Of a stretch of 64,000 bases of DNA, positions 1-10,000 are shown piece after piece (within the stretch, counting starts at the first letter, position 1; each line of letters opens with the position of its first letter). Under the pieces are notes generated by a model. That model saw only the letters and a list, made by a program, of their open reading frames with translations. It ran no database searches and had not been told where the DNA came from. The position numbers and the translations under genes were made by a program. Source of the stretch: Catalimonadaceae bacterium JC749 (GTDB lineage: Bacteria > Bacteroidota > Bacteroidia > Cytophagales > Cyclobacteriaceae); the NCBI GenBank assembly GCA_021730635.1, contig JAJNNC010000018.1, positions 1-64,000 of the forward strand, in the 5' to 3' direction.

Positions 1-129
1 GATAAAGATCACATTCTTGGGCTGAACATCACCTAGCCGTTCAAAGCTCAATTCTTGTTTGCCCGATTGAGCCCATGATAAGCAGGCACTGAGCAGCAGG
101 CAGGTTGTCAGTAAAAAATTACGATGCAT
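1..129 (-). CDS. Sulfatase, N-terminal part (runs off left edge)
   Basis: Reading the minus strand from an ATG at 129 gives 43 codons open to the window edge. The protein begins with a secretion signal (MHRNFLLTTCLLLSACLSWAQ) and then PKNVIFI, which is the usual first beta strand of the sulfatase/alkaline-phosphatase fold, just before the metal-binding Asp pair. The catalytic C-x-P-x-R site lies outside the window, so the family call rests on the signal peptide, the PKNVIFI strand and the position at the end of a sulfatase operon. It lies 92 bp downstream of the isomerase-like gene in the same direction. Confidence 0.6.
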   Translation of the reverse strand, partial: MHRNFLLTTCLLLSACLSWAQSGKQELSFERLGDVQPKNVIFI

Positions 130-221
130 AAGTAATAATTGATTAGTAAAGTTCTGGGGAAATAAAAATCATTATAAGGATGTCCAATAAGTATGAGTAA
201 ACATTTTCTTGTTTAGCAAGC

Positions 222-1091
222 TCATTGAAAACCCAACTTCTTTAAGGCTTGGTGGCTGATTTTTATGGCTTCCAGGGGTTGCATACCCTCATAGGTCTGG
301 TCTTGCTCTACGATGTAATACTGCATACCTGACAGCTCTTTATGCTTTAGAATTCTTTGAAAGTCAATCGTGCCTTCTCCTACAGGAGCAAACCTGCCCT
401 GCTCATCCATGTCCTTGACATGCCAGAGCTTGAAGCGGCCTGGATACTTCTCAAAATAAGCCACTGCATCGGCCCCTGCTTTGGTCACCCAATACAGATC
501 CAGCTGAAAATTAACATAGGAGGAGTCTAAGTTTTCAAGCATATAATCCATGGGCACCACCCCGTTCTTGTTTGCTTCAAACTCAAAAGCATGATTGTGA
601 TAGAGAAACGCCAGGCCAGCGGCTTTACATTTCTGACCCAGCATGTTCAGTATGTACACCAGGGAATCCACATTGTCTGTCATAGACAGCGTTTGGGTGG
701 CCTGATCATATTTGAAAAGGCCCATGGGCGGTACCGGGGCTACAAAATAAGTGAATCCGGCTGCTTTTACATCGGCAATGAGCTGGTCGGCATTCTGCAA
801 GGTGACCATGCCCATGTGCACACTCAGGGGCGTCATCCCCAAGTCGCTCAGTTGCTTTTTGAAAGCCTGTGGCGACATGTTGTAGAATTTACCCTGCTGA
901 TAGTCCACTGCTTCCACGTATTGATAGCCGATAGCGGCCACTTTTTTTAGGGTTCCCACAGGATCAGCGCTCATTTCCTGTCGGAGGGTGTAGAGGGTCA
1001 TGCCACCGTACTTATCCTGAGCCAGGCCAGGGGAGGTTGTAGATAGCAGGGTGGTCAGCACAAGCAAGGGGAGGCAAAGCATCTTTTTCAT
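222..1091 (-). CDS. Exported sugar phosphate isomerase/epimerase-like TIM barrel
   Basis: A xylose-isomerase-like TIM barrel (AP endonuclease 2 superfamily). The ATG at 1091 is chosen because it gives a clean Sec signal peptide (MKKMLCLPLLVLTTLL, cleaved near GLAQ); the longer frame starts with TTG, and an ATG at 1103 is possible. The motifs YHNHAFEFE, LDLYW and LWHVKDMD are the metal- and substrate-binding strands typical of this superfamily. An exported protein of this fold is unlikely to act on sugar phosphates; Bacteroidota carry many such periplasmic paralogues of unknown substrate. It is the penultimate visible gene of the sulfatase operon, so a role in processing a released sugar is an inference. 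Confidence 0.8.
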   Translation of the reverse strand: MKKMLCLPLLVLTTLLSTTSPGLAQDKYGGMTLYTLRQEMSADPVGTLKKVAAIGYQYVEAVDYQQGKFYNMSPQAFKKQLSDLGMTPLSVHMGMVTLQNADQLIADVKAAGFTYFVAPVPPMGLFKYDQATQTLSMTDNVDSLVYILNMLGQKCKAAGLAFLYHNHAFEFEANKNGVVPMDYMLENLDSSYVNFQLDLYWVTKAGADAVAYFEKYPGRFKLWHVKDMDEQGRFAPVGEGTIDFQRILKHKELSGMQYYIVEQDQTYEGMQPLEAIKISHQALKKLGFQ

Positions 1092-1172
1092 CGGTTGTAT
1101 CATAGTGTATGAGAATTTTATTAAACATAGTTCCTTGGAATAACCGCAGTATTTTCCGGTTTGATACAATGA

Positions 1173-2642
1173 TTATGGGCCACGATTGCCTTTCCGCTTC
1201 TGCGGCATAGGGGCCTGATTCTCTTCCAGCCAGTTCTCCAGTTGCGTTTGTAGTCTCTGGCGTACGTCGGGTTGCTCTTGGGCGAGATTGTGCTGCTCTC
1301 CTTCGTCCTGTTTCAGATTATACAGTTCCACCTCCTCCGTCTCGTAAAACTTAATCAGTTTCCAATCGCCCCTCCTGATGACACTGACAGGGCCCGTTCG
1401 CCAGATCACATTGGGATACCCAGGGAAATGCCAATAAAGCGATTCACGCCTGAGGGTGCTGGCAGGATGCTTAAACAAAGGAACCAGACTAATCCCATCC
1501 AATAGATAGTTGGCTGGTGTGGCTATACTGGCAGCCTCCAGAAACGTGGGATAAAAATCCATGCCTATCACCGGTTCTTCACTTTGTGTTCCCGCTTGAA
1601 TGACCTTTGGCCAGCGAATGATCAGAGGCACCCGAATACCTCCCTCGTAATAGGTAGTTTTCCCACCTTTCAAGGGGGCGTTATCGGTAATATTATCCTC
1701 TTCATGGTTGAGATAACCGTATCCTCCTACCCCACCGTTATCGGAATAAAAGATGAAAATAGTGTTTTCGGCAATTCCAAGATCATCCAACTTATCCATT
1801 AACTGACCAACCCCTTTGTCAAGGGATTCAATCATAGCCGCATAAGTAGGATTATCGTGACCTTTTACTCCTTTTTTCTGCTGGTATTTCTGTACCAATG
1901 GTTCGGGAGATTGTAATGGGGTATGGGGTGTATAATACGACAACTGCAGATAAAAAGGCTGGTGCTGATATTCTTCCATAAATTCCAGGGCTTTTCGGGT
2001 TAAATAGTCCGTTAGATATTCCCCTTCTCTGGCATCATGAATATAGGGATTGTTATTGGGCTGAAAATATCCCCCTTCCCAACCTCCGGGATTACCCGCA
2101 TGGTATCCTCCCACGTTGCTGTCAAACCCTTGTTGCTCCGGTCCGGTTTCCGGGGGTGTACCAATATGCCATTTACCGATGAAACCTGTCCTGTATCCTG
2201 CCTCTTGTAATGCTTCTGCCATCGTTATTTTATCCGTAGGCAAGGCATGGGCATTGGGCGCCGGTATCATTTTACCCTGCTGCGGGGTACCCGCATGATA
2301 GATGGGCTGATGCGGATAATATTGTCCACTCAAAAGTGCAGCCCGGGTAGGCGAACAGTTGGCCGCATTGGTATACGCCTGAGTAAACTTCATGCCTCCC
2401 CTTGCCAGCTTATCAATATTTGGAGTTTCATAATAATCACGACGCAGAGGGTCGAAGCAGTTAATATCCGTCCAACCCAAATCATCCGCCAAAACAAATA
2501 CGATATTCGGCTGATCCTGGGTAACCGGCTGAGCTGTGGCGGTAGAAACCAGCAGCCACAGCCCAACCGCTATGGCGGCTATTCCGGCAACAATGTCCGC
2601 CATTGTTGTTCCATACATATTATGCTCTCTCCTGTCAATCAT
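1173..2642 (-). CDS. Secreted sulfatase (S1 family)
   Basis: Family S1 formylglycine-dependent sulfatase, 489 residues. The metal-binding Asp pair is at 53-54 (LADDLGW), the formylglycine site C-S-P-T-R at 96-100, and the conserved GKWHIG around 156-161; a SDNGG metal-binding motif follows near residue 300. A hydrophobic segment (about 16-37, ending in TATAQ) is the likely signal, preceded by an unusually long charged leader, so the ATG at residue 9 or 14 may be the real start. The first ATG overlaps the stop of the upstream sulfatase by 8 bp, which favours translational coupling. The Cys needs an anaerobic or aerobic maturase that is not encoded in this window. Substrate is unknown. Confidence 0.93.
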   Translation of the reverse strand: MIDRREHNMYGTTMADIVAGIAAIAVGLWLLVSTATAQPVTQDQPNIVFVLADDLGWTDINCFDPLRRDYYETPNIDKLARGGMKFTQAYTNAANCSPTRAALLSGQYYPHQPIYHAGTPQQGKMIPAPNAHALPTDKITMAEALQEAGYRTGFIGKWHIGTPPETGPEQQGFDSNVGGYHAGNPGGWEGGYFQPNNNPYIHDAREGEYLTDYLTRKALEFMEEYQHQPFYLQLSYYTPHTPLQSPEPLVQKYQQKKGVKGHDNPTYAAMIESLDKGVGQLMDKLDDLGIAENTIFIFYSDNGGVGGYGYLNHEEDNITDNAPLKGGKTTYYEGGIRVPLIIRWPKVIQAGTQSEEPVIGMDFYPTFLEAASIATPANYLLDGISLVPLFKHPASTLRRESLYWHFPGYPNVIWRTGPVSVIRRGDWKLIKFYETEEVELYNLKQDEGEQHNLAQEQPDVRQRLQTQLENWLEENQAPMPQKRKGNRGP

Positions 2643-3999
2643 TTGTATTCTTTGCTACGTGACCAGGGACTTTGTCTAATCTTCTGGTTTTATAATGTTC
2701 CAAAACATCGCTAAGCGTTTGGTACACATCCTTCGCATCAGCATCCATAGCCTCTACATCAAGGGGGCGCTGTTCCTTATAATCCTCAGGAATTTCATAA
2801 AACGCTCCTGATTCATACAACTTATAGCGATGATTTCTTGCAAATACTGTCGCTTCGCTCTCTTTTCCATTTCTTGAATGCCAGCTGTAGATCCATTGTC
2901 TATGAGGAGACTGTTCACCTTGCAATTGTGCCATAAAACTACGTCCATCAATATGTAAAGAATCCGGTATTTTAATAGTCGCCGCTTCGCACATCGTCGG
3001 CAAGAAATCAGTAAAATCGATTAAAGCATTACTTACTGTACCAGGTGTGACAACTCCGGGCCATTTTACAATCAAAGGTACGCGGGTTCCGGCATCGATA
3101 GATTCGCCTTTTGCCCCTGCCACTTCCCGGCCGTTTAACATAGAGACTATCGGAACATCAGTTCCATTGTCTCCAGTGAATACGATTAGGGTGTTGTCCT
3201 CAATGCCTAATTCCTCCAGTTTTTCATTGACTTTCCCTACCATTCTATCCATTTCAGCCACCATATCATCAAAATAATGCGCATGTCCCTTATAGGACAT
3301 GATGGTCGTATCGTCTTCCATCCATTCTGGGGAGTGAGGGGTAGGACTAAAAGGACAGTGGGTAAGCATCATCGAGTAATAAAGAAAAAAAGGTTTACCA
3401 CTCTGATGACTTTTTTCAATGAAGTCTAGTCCATATTCATTGATTACCTCCGGCCCATAATCAGTTTCAGCAAAAGTTTTCACTTCTCCATCTACTGTGA
3501 GAACAGGCATGGCATAGCGTGTATCTCTGCCTGTAGAATCCGCTCTTGGTTTTTGTAGCTGCCACAAACAGTAATTATCAAATCCCGCCTTGTTAGGGGA
3601 TGATGGGGCCTTACCAAGCTGCCATTTACCAACCATACCGGTGGCATAGCCAGCCTCTCTAAATAAATTCGCAAAAGTGGTTTGGCTGGGCTCCAGGAGT
3701 CCGAAGCTGACGTAGTTTCGTACGTTATAGATTCCGGTCATGAGTTGTACCCGGGTCGGAGTACAGAGGGGCTGTGCATAGCAATGTTCAAATCGCATAC
3801 CATCAGAGGCCAATTGGTCTATGGCAGGGGTTTGATAAGAGGTTCCCCCGTTGGCACCTATGGTTTCATAGCCCAGGTCGTCCGCCAATATAAATACTAC
3901 GTTGGGCGGTTTGTCAACACTATGTGATGTGCAGTTTGAATTAAATAATCCGAACGCCAACAAAAACACTATGGTATACTGAAATTTTAGGTTCATCAT
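2635..3999 (-). CDS. Secreted sulfatase (S1 family), possible lipoprotein
   Basis: Family S1 sulfatase, 454 residues. It shows an N-terminal hydrophobic stretch ending in FNSNC (Cys 23, a weak lipobox), the Asp pair at 40-41 (LADDLGY), the catalytic site C-T-P-T-R at 79-83, and a GKWQLG motif in place of the more usual GKWH. The change of the His after GKW is seen in some S1 subfamilies and may affect substrate choice. TGDNGTD near residue 270 supplies the second metal-binding Asp-Asn. The gene sits between two other sulfatases in the same operon and overlaps the next one by 8 bp. Confidence 0.92.
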   Translation of the reverse strand: MMNLKFQYTIVFLLAFGLFNSNCTSHSVDKPPNVVFILADDLGYETIGANGGTSYQTPAIDQLASDGMRFEHCYAQPLCTPTRVQLMTGIYNVRNYVSFGLLEPSQTTFANLFREAGYATGMVGKWQLGKAPSSPNKAGFDNYCLWQLQKPRADSTGRDTRYAMPVLTVDGEVKTFAETDYGPEVINEYGLDFIEKSHQSGKPFFLYYSMMLTHCPFSPTPHSPEWMEDDTTIMSYKGHAHYFDDMVAEMDRMVGKVNEKLEELGIEDNTLIVFTGDNGTDVPIVSMLNGREVAGAKGESIDAGTRVPLIVKWPGVVTPGTVSNALIDFTDFLPTMCEAATIKIPDSLHIDGRSFMAQLQGEQSPHRQWIYSWHSRNGKESEATVFARNHRYKLYESGAFYEIPEDYKEQRPLDVEAMDADAKDVYQTLSDVLEHYKTRRLDKVPGHVAKNTND

Positions 4000-4100
4000 G
4001 TAGTGTTGAATTAGTGCTTGAAAAGGGATGATGCCTGTGATGAACAGTGAATAGTTTGTATGCTAATGAACAGCCACCCTCTGTGCTAAGCAGTGGCAAT

Positions 4101-5582
4101 TTATTTATTACCAGTTGCTTCAACCTGTCCGATTACTTTTTCCAATTGACTCTCCACGGGTTTCACCGTTTTTTCATGGGCTGCCACCATTGCTTCAATT
4201 TCTTTCACCATTTCAGGATGCTGATCAATAATATCCTCTTTCTCAGAGGGATCAATAGCCAGGTTATACAGCTTGTACTTTTCCAGTTTTTCCAGCTTTT
4301 CCGGATAACCTAACGGATTGTTACTGTAGAAATACAATTTATGATCACCCTTTCGCGCGGCAAATATCTTTGTTCCGTGATAATAGATCATCTCCTCTCG
4401 GGGCGTCACATCCTGGCCATGCAATACTGGCGTCAGGTCGTATCCATCATATTCCCGATCCTCGGGAAGCTTGCCTCCAGCCAGTTGGGTGAGGGTAGGA
4501 AGAAGATCCAGGGTGCTTCCCATCTTAGATACGACCGCCGGTTCTATCGTACCCGGCCACCAGAATATAGCCGGTTCACGGACCCCTCCTTCGTAACTGG
4601 TTCCTTTTCCTCCGTAAAGCAAGCCAGCACTGCCACCATTTTCACCAAAGATGAGCCATGGGCCGTTGTCCGAGGTAAACACTACCAGGGTATTTTGGTC
4701 CACGCCTTCTGCTTTCAGGGTCTTCATAATTTCGCCGACACTCCAATCTATCTCTTCTATCACATCACCGTAGAGCCCCCGTTTACTGATTCCTTTAAAA
4801 TCATTGGAAACAAAAAGAGGGATGTGGGGTAAAGAATGGGCCAGATAAATGAAAAAAGGTTTATCCTTATTTTCAGAGATAAATCTAACCGCTTCCTGAG
4901 TATACCTTTTGGTAATAGTGGTTTGGTCAGCCGGTCTTTCGATAATGGAAGTATCCCGCATCAAAGGCACGTTAAAGTTCTCTGTGACGATGGAGTCTAT
5001 CGGTTGTTGCCAAAAATCCATGTATCCTTTATCGGTCACCAAATCCATGTCGTTAGAATAAGGAATGCCATAATAAGTATCAAACCCTTGATTAGTAGGC
5101 AGATACTGCGGCAGATGCCCCAGGTGCCATTTTCCGATAGCGGCAGTGGCATAACCTTGTTCTTTGAGTGTTTCTGCAATGGTCACTTCATTTTGCGGAA
5201 GCCCTCCGTCAGAGTCAGGGAACAGCACCCTTCGTGTATCGCTACACATACCACTTCTGATCGGAAGCCGGCCGGTCAGTAAGCCAGCCCGGGAGGGCGT
5301 ACAGACATTGGCCGCTACGTAAAAATTAGTCCACTTCTGACCTTCAAACGCCATCCTGTCAAGATTAGGCGTTTTAATGGTGGGATGACCATATACCCCT
5401 ACATCGCCATAGCCCTGGTCATCGGTAAAGATGATGATGAAATTGGGCGTATCAGAACTGCGCTCTTGCGCCTGTACTCCATAAAAACTTCCGACCAAGG
5501 CGAATGTCAATAAAAAGGATACAATGACTGAGACTCTTTTCCATCGGCTAAAACCGGACTGTAAATTATCAGGCTGTTTCAT
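4101..5582 (-). CDS. Secreted arylsulfatase-like sulfatase (S1 family)
   Basis: Family S1 sulfatase of 493 residues with a signal peptide (about 14-39, cleaved after GVQAQ). Asp pair at 54-55 (FTDDQGYGD), formylglycine site C-T-P-S-R at 94-98, followed by LLTGRLPIRSGM, GKWHLGH and FTSDNGPW. This motif set resembles the arylsulfatase A/cerebroside sulfatase branch rather than its two downstream neighbours, so the three operon sulfatases probably remove sulfates from different positions. It lies 20 bp after the susD stop. Substrate not assignable from sequence alone. Confidence 0.93.
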   Translation of the reverse strand: MKQPDNLQSGFSRWKRVSVIVSFLLTFALVGSFYGVQAQERSSDTPNFIIIFTDDQGYGDVGVYGHPTIKTPNLDRMAFEGQKWTNFYVAANVCTPSRAGLLTGRLPIRSGMCSDTRRVLFPDSDGGLPQNEVTIAETLKEQGYATAAIGKWHLGHLPQYLPTNQGFDTYYGIPYSNDMDLVTDKGYMDFWQQPIDSIVTENFNVPLMRDTSIIERPADQTTITKRYTQEAVRFISENKDKPFFIYLAHSLPHIPLFVSNDFKGISKRGLYGDVIEEIDWSVGEIMKTLKAEGVDQNTLVVFTSDNGPWLIFGENGGSAGLLYGGKGTSYEGGVREPAIFWWPGTIEPAVVSKMGSTLDLLPTLTQLAGGKLPEDREYDGYDLTPVLHGQDVTPREEMIYYHGTKIFAARKGDHKLYFYSNNPLGYPEKLEKLEKYKLYNLAIDPSEKEDIIDQHPEMVKEIEAMVAAHEKTVKPVESQLEKVIGQVEATGNK

Positions 5583-5601
5583 AGTGTCTTATAGGTTCGA
5601 A

Positions 5602-7044
5602 TTAATAATTAGGGCTATTTTGTTCCAACAATTCATTAGCATCCAGTTCCACCTGTGGAATAGGATAATAGACATGGTGGGGTTGTGCATTTTTCCCCCG
5701 GGCCACCGCCTCTGAAATAAACCTACCCTGCCGGATCAGATCTTCTCTACGTTTACCTTCAAAGAAAAATTCCTTGCTCCGCTCTTCCAGGATGGCATCT
5801 CTCAGGGTTTCCTGGGTGTAACCAGCCAATACAAATGGAGTAGCTCCCGCTCGGTTGCGTACTTCGTTGATCAGGTCAATCGCCTCCTGAGAGGGACCCG
5901 AAATTTCGTTGAGTGCTTCGGCCCGTGACAGAAGAATATCAGCATAACGAACAATGGGAATATCATTACCCGCTGCGGCTCCCACGGAACTAGGGTCAAA
6001 CTCAAACTTGAATGGAAATGATTGGTCATTCCCTAAGCCTTGCACCTGTTGGCCGTCTATGGTCACGTAGGAGGTATCTATTAAGTTTTTTCGCTCATCC
6101 GTTGCCTCAAAGGAATGCACTATTGCATCGTAAAGGTACGTTCGGGCAGCAAATACACTGTTATTAGGGTAAGGGAGTGGATAGTTCGGTGGGAACATCA
6201 GGGCATTAATGGCCTGATTGGCCGTAGTGGATGCCGCATTTTTAGGTAGCGCCCACAGCATCTCCTGATTGCCTTCATTAGCGATACTGAACACGTCCGC
6301 ATAACTACCGGTTACCAAGCCAAACTGATTTAACGCAATAATTTCCTGCGCCAGATCGGCTGCTTTCTGCCACTGCCGGGTATTCAGATAGTATTTGGTC
6401 AGAATACCCATAGCTGCCCCCTTCGAAGCCATACCAAAAGCCTGGGGTAACACGCCTAAACTGGGGCTGGCTATGGCGGCGTTTAACTCCTGTTCAATGA
6501 ACGCCCGAATCTCCTCCTCGGAAGCGTTGGGCTGTAAGGGGTCATCGGTGGAAGATTTATACAAGGGAATCGGTCCGAAAAGGTTGTACAACTCAGCGTA
6601 AGCCCAGCCTCGGATAAAATGGACCTCGGTTTCTTTCAACTGCCGGAATTCTTCGCTCAGCGCTTCATTATCCAGGTTATCCAGCACAATATTGGCATCC
6701 CGTATCGCATTGTAGTAGACCGTCCACATGGCCAGCACCTGGTCATGATTAGCATCCCAGGTAAAATCAATCAAGGCTAACCACAGGTTCTCGATAGACC
6801 CTCCGGCACCCCAAATTTCACCGGCGGGCATACCTCCTAAATAGAAAGGTGACCAGGAGGCTACTACACCTGATCGATGGGCATAGGCATAGGCAGAATT
6901 GAGTACAGCATTCACTCCTTCTTCGGTGGCAAACAGGGTTGATGGCGCTAATTCGGAAAAGACTTCTTCTTCCAAAGGCTCTTCGCAGGCCGAAAGGCCA
7001 AAGAAAACCAGAGCCAAAATGATCTTTAATGTATATGAGTTCAT
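5602..7044 (-). CDS. SusD/RagB-like outer-membrane glycan-binding lipoprotein
   Basis: SusD-family surface lipoprotein of 480 residues. The lipobox GLSAC puts the acylated Cys at 20. The body has the TPR-rich SusD pattern, including an AYAYAHRSG helix, the LKETEVHFIRGWAYAELYNLFGPIPL signature and a C-terminal NEVRNRAG followed by ILEERSKEFFFEGKRREDLIRQG and YPIPQVELDAN. SusD proteins cap the SusC channel and bind oligosaccharide. It lies 28 bp after the susC stop, the standard order, and precedes the sulfatases, implying a sulfated glycan as ligand. Confidence 0.95.
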   Translation of the reverse strand: MNSYTLKIILALVFFGLSACEEPLEEEVFSELAPSTLFATEEGVNAVLNSAYAYAHRSGVVASWSPFYLGGMPAGEIWGAGGSIENLWLALIDFTWDANHDQVLAMWTVYYNAIRDANIVLDNLDNEALSEEFRQLKETEVHFIRGWAYAELYNLFGPIPLYKSSTDDPLQPNASEEEIRAFIEQELNAAIASPSLGVLPQAFGMASKGAAMGILTKYYLNTRQWQKAADLAQEIIALNQFGLVTGSYADVFSIANEGNQEMLWALPKNAASTTANQAINALMFPPNYPLPYPNNSVFAARTYLYDAIVHSFEATDERKNLIDTSYVTIDGQQVQGLGNDQSFPFKFEFDPSSVGAAAGNDIPIVRYADILLSRAEALNEISGPSQEAIDLINEVRNRAGATPFVLAGYTQETLRDAILEERSKEFFFEGKRREDLIRQGRFISEAVARGKNAQPHHVYYPIPQVELDANELLEQNSPNY

Positions 7045-7071
7045 GGTAATGCTTTTTTAAGTGATGGTATA

Positions 7072-10000
7072 TCAGAATCTAGCGTTCAATCCGATGAGAA
7101 ATGTTCGTGCAAGCGGGTAGCTGCTATAATCTACTCTGACATTGCTTCTTCCAAAAGAATTGGCTTCCGGATCAAACCCAATGTAATCGGTCAGGGTAAA
7201 TAAATTCTGACCCGTAGCGTACACGCGCAATGAACTCAGAAAGCTTATGTTATCCACGGGGACCGTATAAGAGAGCTGCACATTTTTCAACCGAACGTAG
7301 GAGGCATCCTGTAATACCAAGGAATTCACCTTGCTGCCTCCGTAGGCATTCGGATTAACGCCTGAAGGCCACTGGGTATCCGTATTTTGCGGGGTCCATC
7401 GATCCAGCATTTGTTCAGCCAGCCGGTTTCTTCGGAAGTTGGCCGGATACAGGCTCTCAATGACATTGATATTGAGCAGCTCCGATCCCTGCTGTCCCTG
7501 GAAAAACAGATCTAGTTGCCAGTTTTTATAGGAGACAGAATTCTGAAGCCCGAAGGTGAAATCAGGAAAAGGATCTCCCAGAATCGTCTGGTCAGCCGGA
7601 GTAATGGCTCCATCATTGTTCAGATCAGCAAAGATCGGAAATCCGGGTTGAGCGTTGGGTTGCGCCGATCCTTCTATATCATCCCCTTCTTGAAATAAGC
7701 CGGTGACTTCGTATCCGTAATAGGAGGCTAAAGCTTCCCCCTCTTTGATGATCACGGTATTACCCACCGACTGAATATTGCCGGTAACAATTTCCTCCAC
7801 ACGTCCCAGGTCCAGCACCTTGTTCCTGATGGCGGCAAAATTGGCAGTAGTACTCCAGCGGAAATCCGTTGTGGAAATATTGGTAGAGCTGATCAGAATT
7901 TCCACTCCTTTATTCTCCACTTCACCCACGTTAGTCAGAATGGATTGGTAACCGGACGAACGAGGCAGTGGCAAATTAAAAAGCAGGTCTTTGGTGTTTT
8001 TAGCAAAATAGTCGAAGGTACCACTGATCCTGCCATCCAGGATACTGGCATCGATCCCCACGTTGAACTGCTCGGTGGTTTCCCATTTCAGGTCCGGATT
8101 GGCAATGCGCTGCGGTTCCGCACTATTCTGTATCGTATTATTGAAAATGACATCGGGCCCTGTACTGAAGGTCAACTGTGATTCGTAATTGCCAATTTCC
8201 TGGTTTCCGGTTTGCCCCCAACTGGCTCTGAGTTTAAGCTGCTCAAATGTTTCCGGGATGAAATCCTCTTCGGACAATTTCCAGCCTACTGCGAAGGAAG
8301 GAAAGTAACCGTATTTGTTATTCTGACCGAAACGGGATGAACCATCGGCGCGGATAGAACCGGTCAACAGAAACTTATCGTAGAGGTTATAATTAACTCT
8401 TCCCAGATACGATAACAAGGTATTTTCTTCGTGCGCACTGGAGAGCACATCCGTATTGGTATTACCCAATCCCAGATTATCGGTTCCCAGATCATCCGTA
8501 GGGAAGCCGCTGATATTGGCAGAAAAGAGTCGGCTGTTAAAAGTCTGATAGGTTATCCCGCCCAGGATGTTCAGCACATGATTTTCATTGATGGTTTTGT
8601 TATAATTCATGGTATACTCTACCAGATAATTGGAGCGTTCGAGCTCACTGATATTGGCAATTCCTCCGGCTGCGACGCCCCGGATGGTCTTCCGGGAGTT
8701 ATAAATGTCTCTCCGGGAAGTTTGGCGATCAGCGCCCACATTTAACTTGGCATTTAATCCTTCGAGGATGTCATAGGAAACGAAAAAGTTACCGATCGTT
8801 CTGTTGGTTTTATTTTCACTGCTTACCCCGTCAATCAAACTCACCGGGTTGTTGACCGTGAGGTTGGAGGACCGAGCGAAGCTTCCATCCGCATTGTAGA
8901 TGGGTTCGGTGGGGTCATACAACAAAGAAGCATAGATAGGACCGGCATTTTCGTTTGTATTGATCCCATCGATCCCATTGTTATCACTGACCAGGCTGGT
9001 ATTCAGGTTTAAGCCCACACTAACTTTCTCCCCAAGTTTGGAATCAAGGTTTACCCTACCAATGTACTTTTTAATGCCTGAGTTTTTTACTACACCATCC
9101 TGGCTGAAATAGTTGAGCGACGCAAACACCGTAGTATTCTCATGGCCTCCACTCAACGACAGATTATGATCGGTAATGGGCGCTGTCCTGTAGACCTGCT
9201 CCTGCCAATTTGTACCCGCCCCTATGGCGGCAATATCGGCATCGGAAAAGACCGGACCGTTTCCCTGAGCCAAAGACAACTCATTGATGACGTCTATATA
9301 CTGATCGGTAGAGAGTATGTCCATTTTCTTAGCCACATGCTGTGTTCCGAAGTAGGTATTGTAGCTGAGGGCGAGCCTGTCAGTTTTTCCTTTTTTCGTC
9401 GTGACCAGAATCACGCCATTGGCTCCCCGGGAACCATAGATGGCCGTGGCCGAGGCATCTTTCAGTATCTCGATAGATTCAATATCGTTGGGATTCAATG
9501 AATTCAGCGGGTTTCGAGGACTTTGGTTTTCTGCCACCTGCGAGGCTCCCCCTTCGGAAGAGGACAGATTTGCACTGTTATCAATGGGAAACCCATCAAT
9601 CACATAGAGCGGCTCGTTACTGGCGTTGATTGAGCTGGCCCCCCGGATCCGGATGGATAGTCCCCCGCCCGGCTCCGAGCTACTTTGCGAAATATTAACC
9701 CCCGCCGCTCTACCCAGCATCATCTGGTCTACCGAAGCATTAGCGCCAGGGTTAAGATCTTCTGATTTAAGAGAAGATACAGCACCGGTTAAATCACTTT
9801 TTTCCACCGTACCGTATCCTATCACCACCACTTCACTTAAACTCTGCACATCCTCCGACAGCTGTATATCAACGGTAGTTCTTCCCCCGATCGGTATCTC
9901 CTGGGTGATGTATCCAATGGAAGAAAACACCAGGATACCGCCCTCATCGGGAACAGACAATCGATAGTTTCCCTCTATATCCGTTACGGTTCCGATGGTC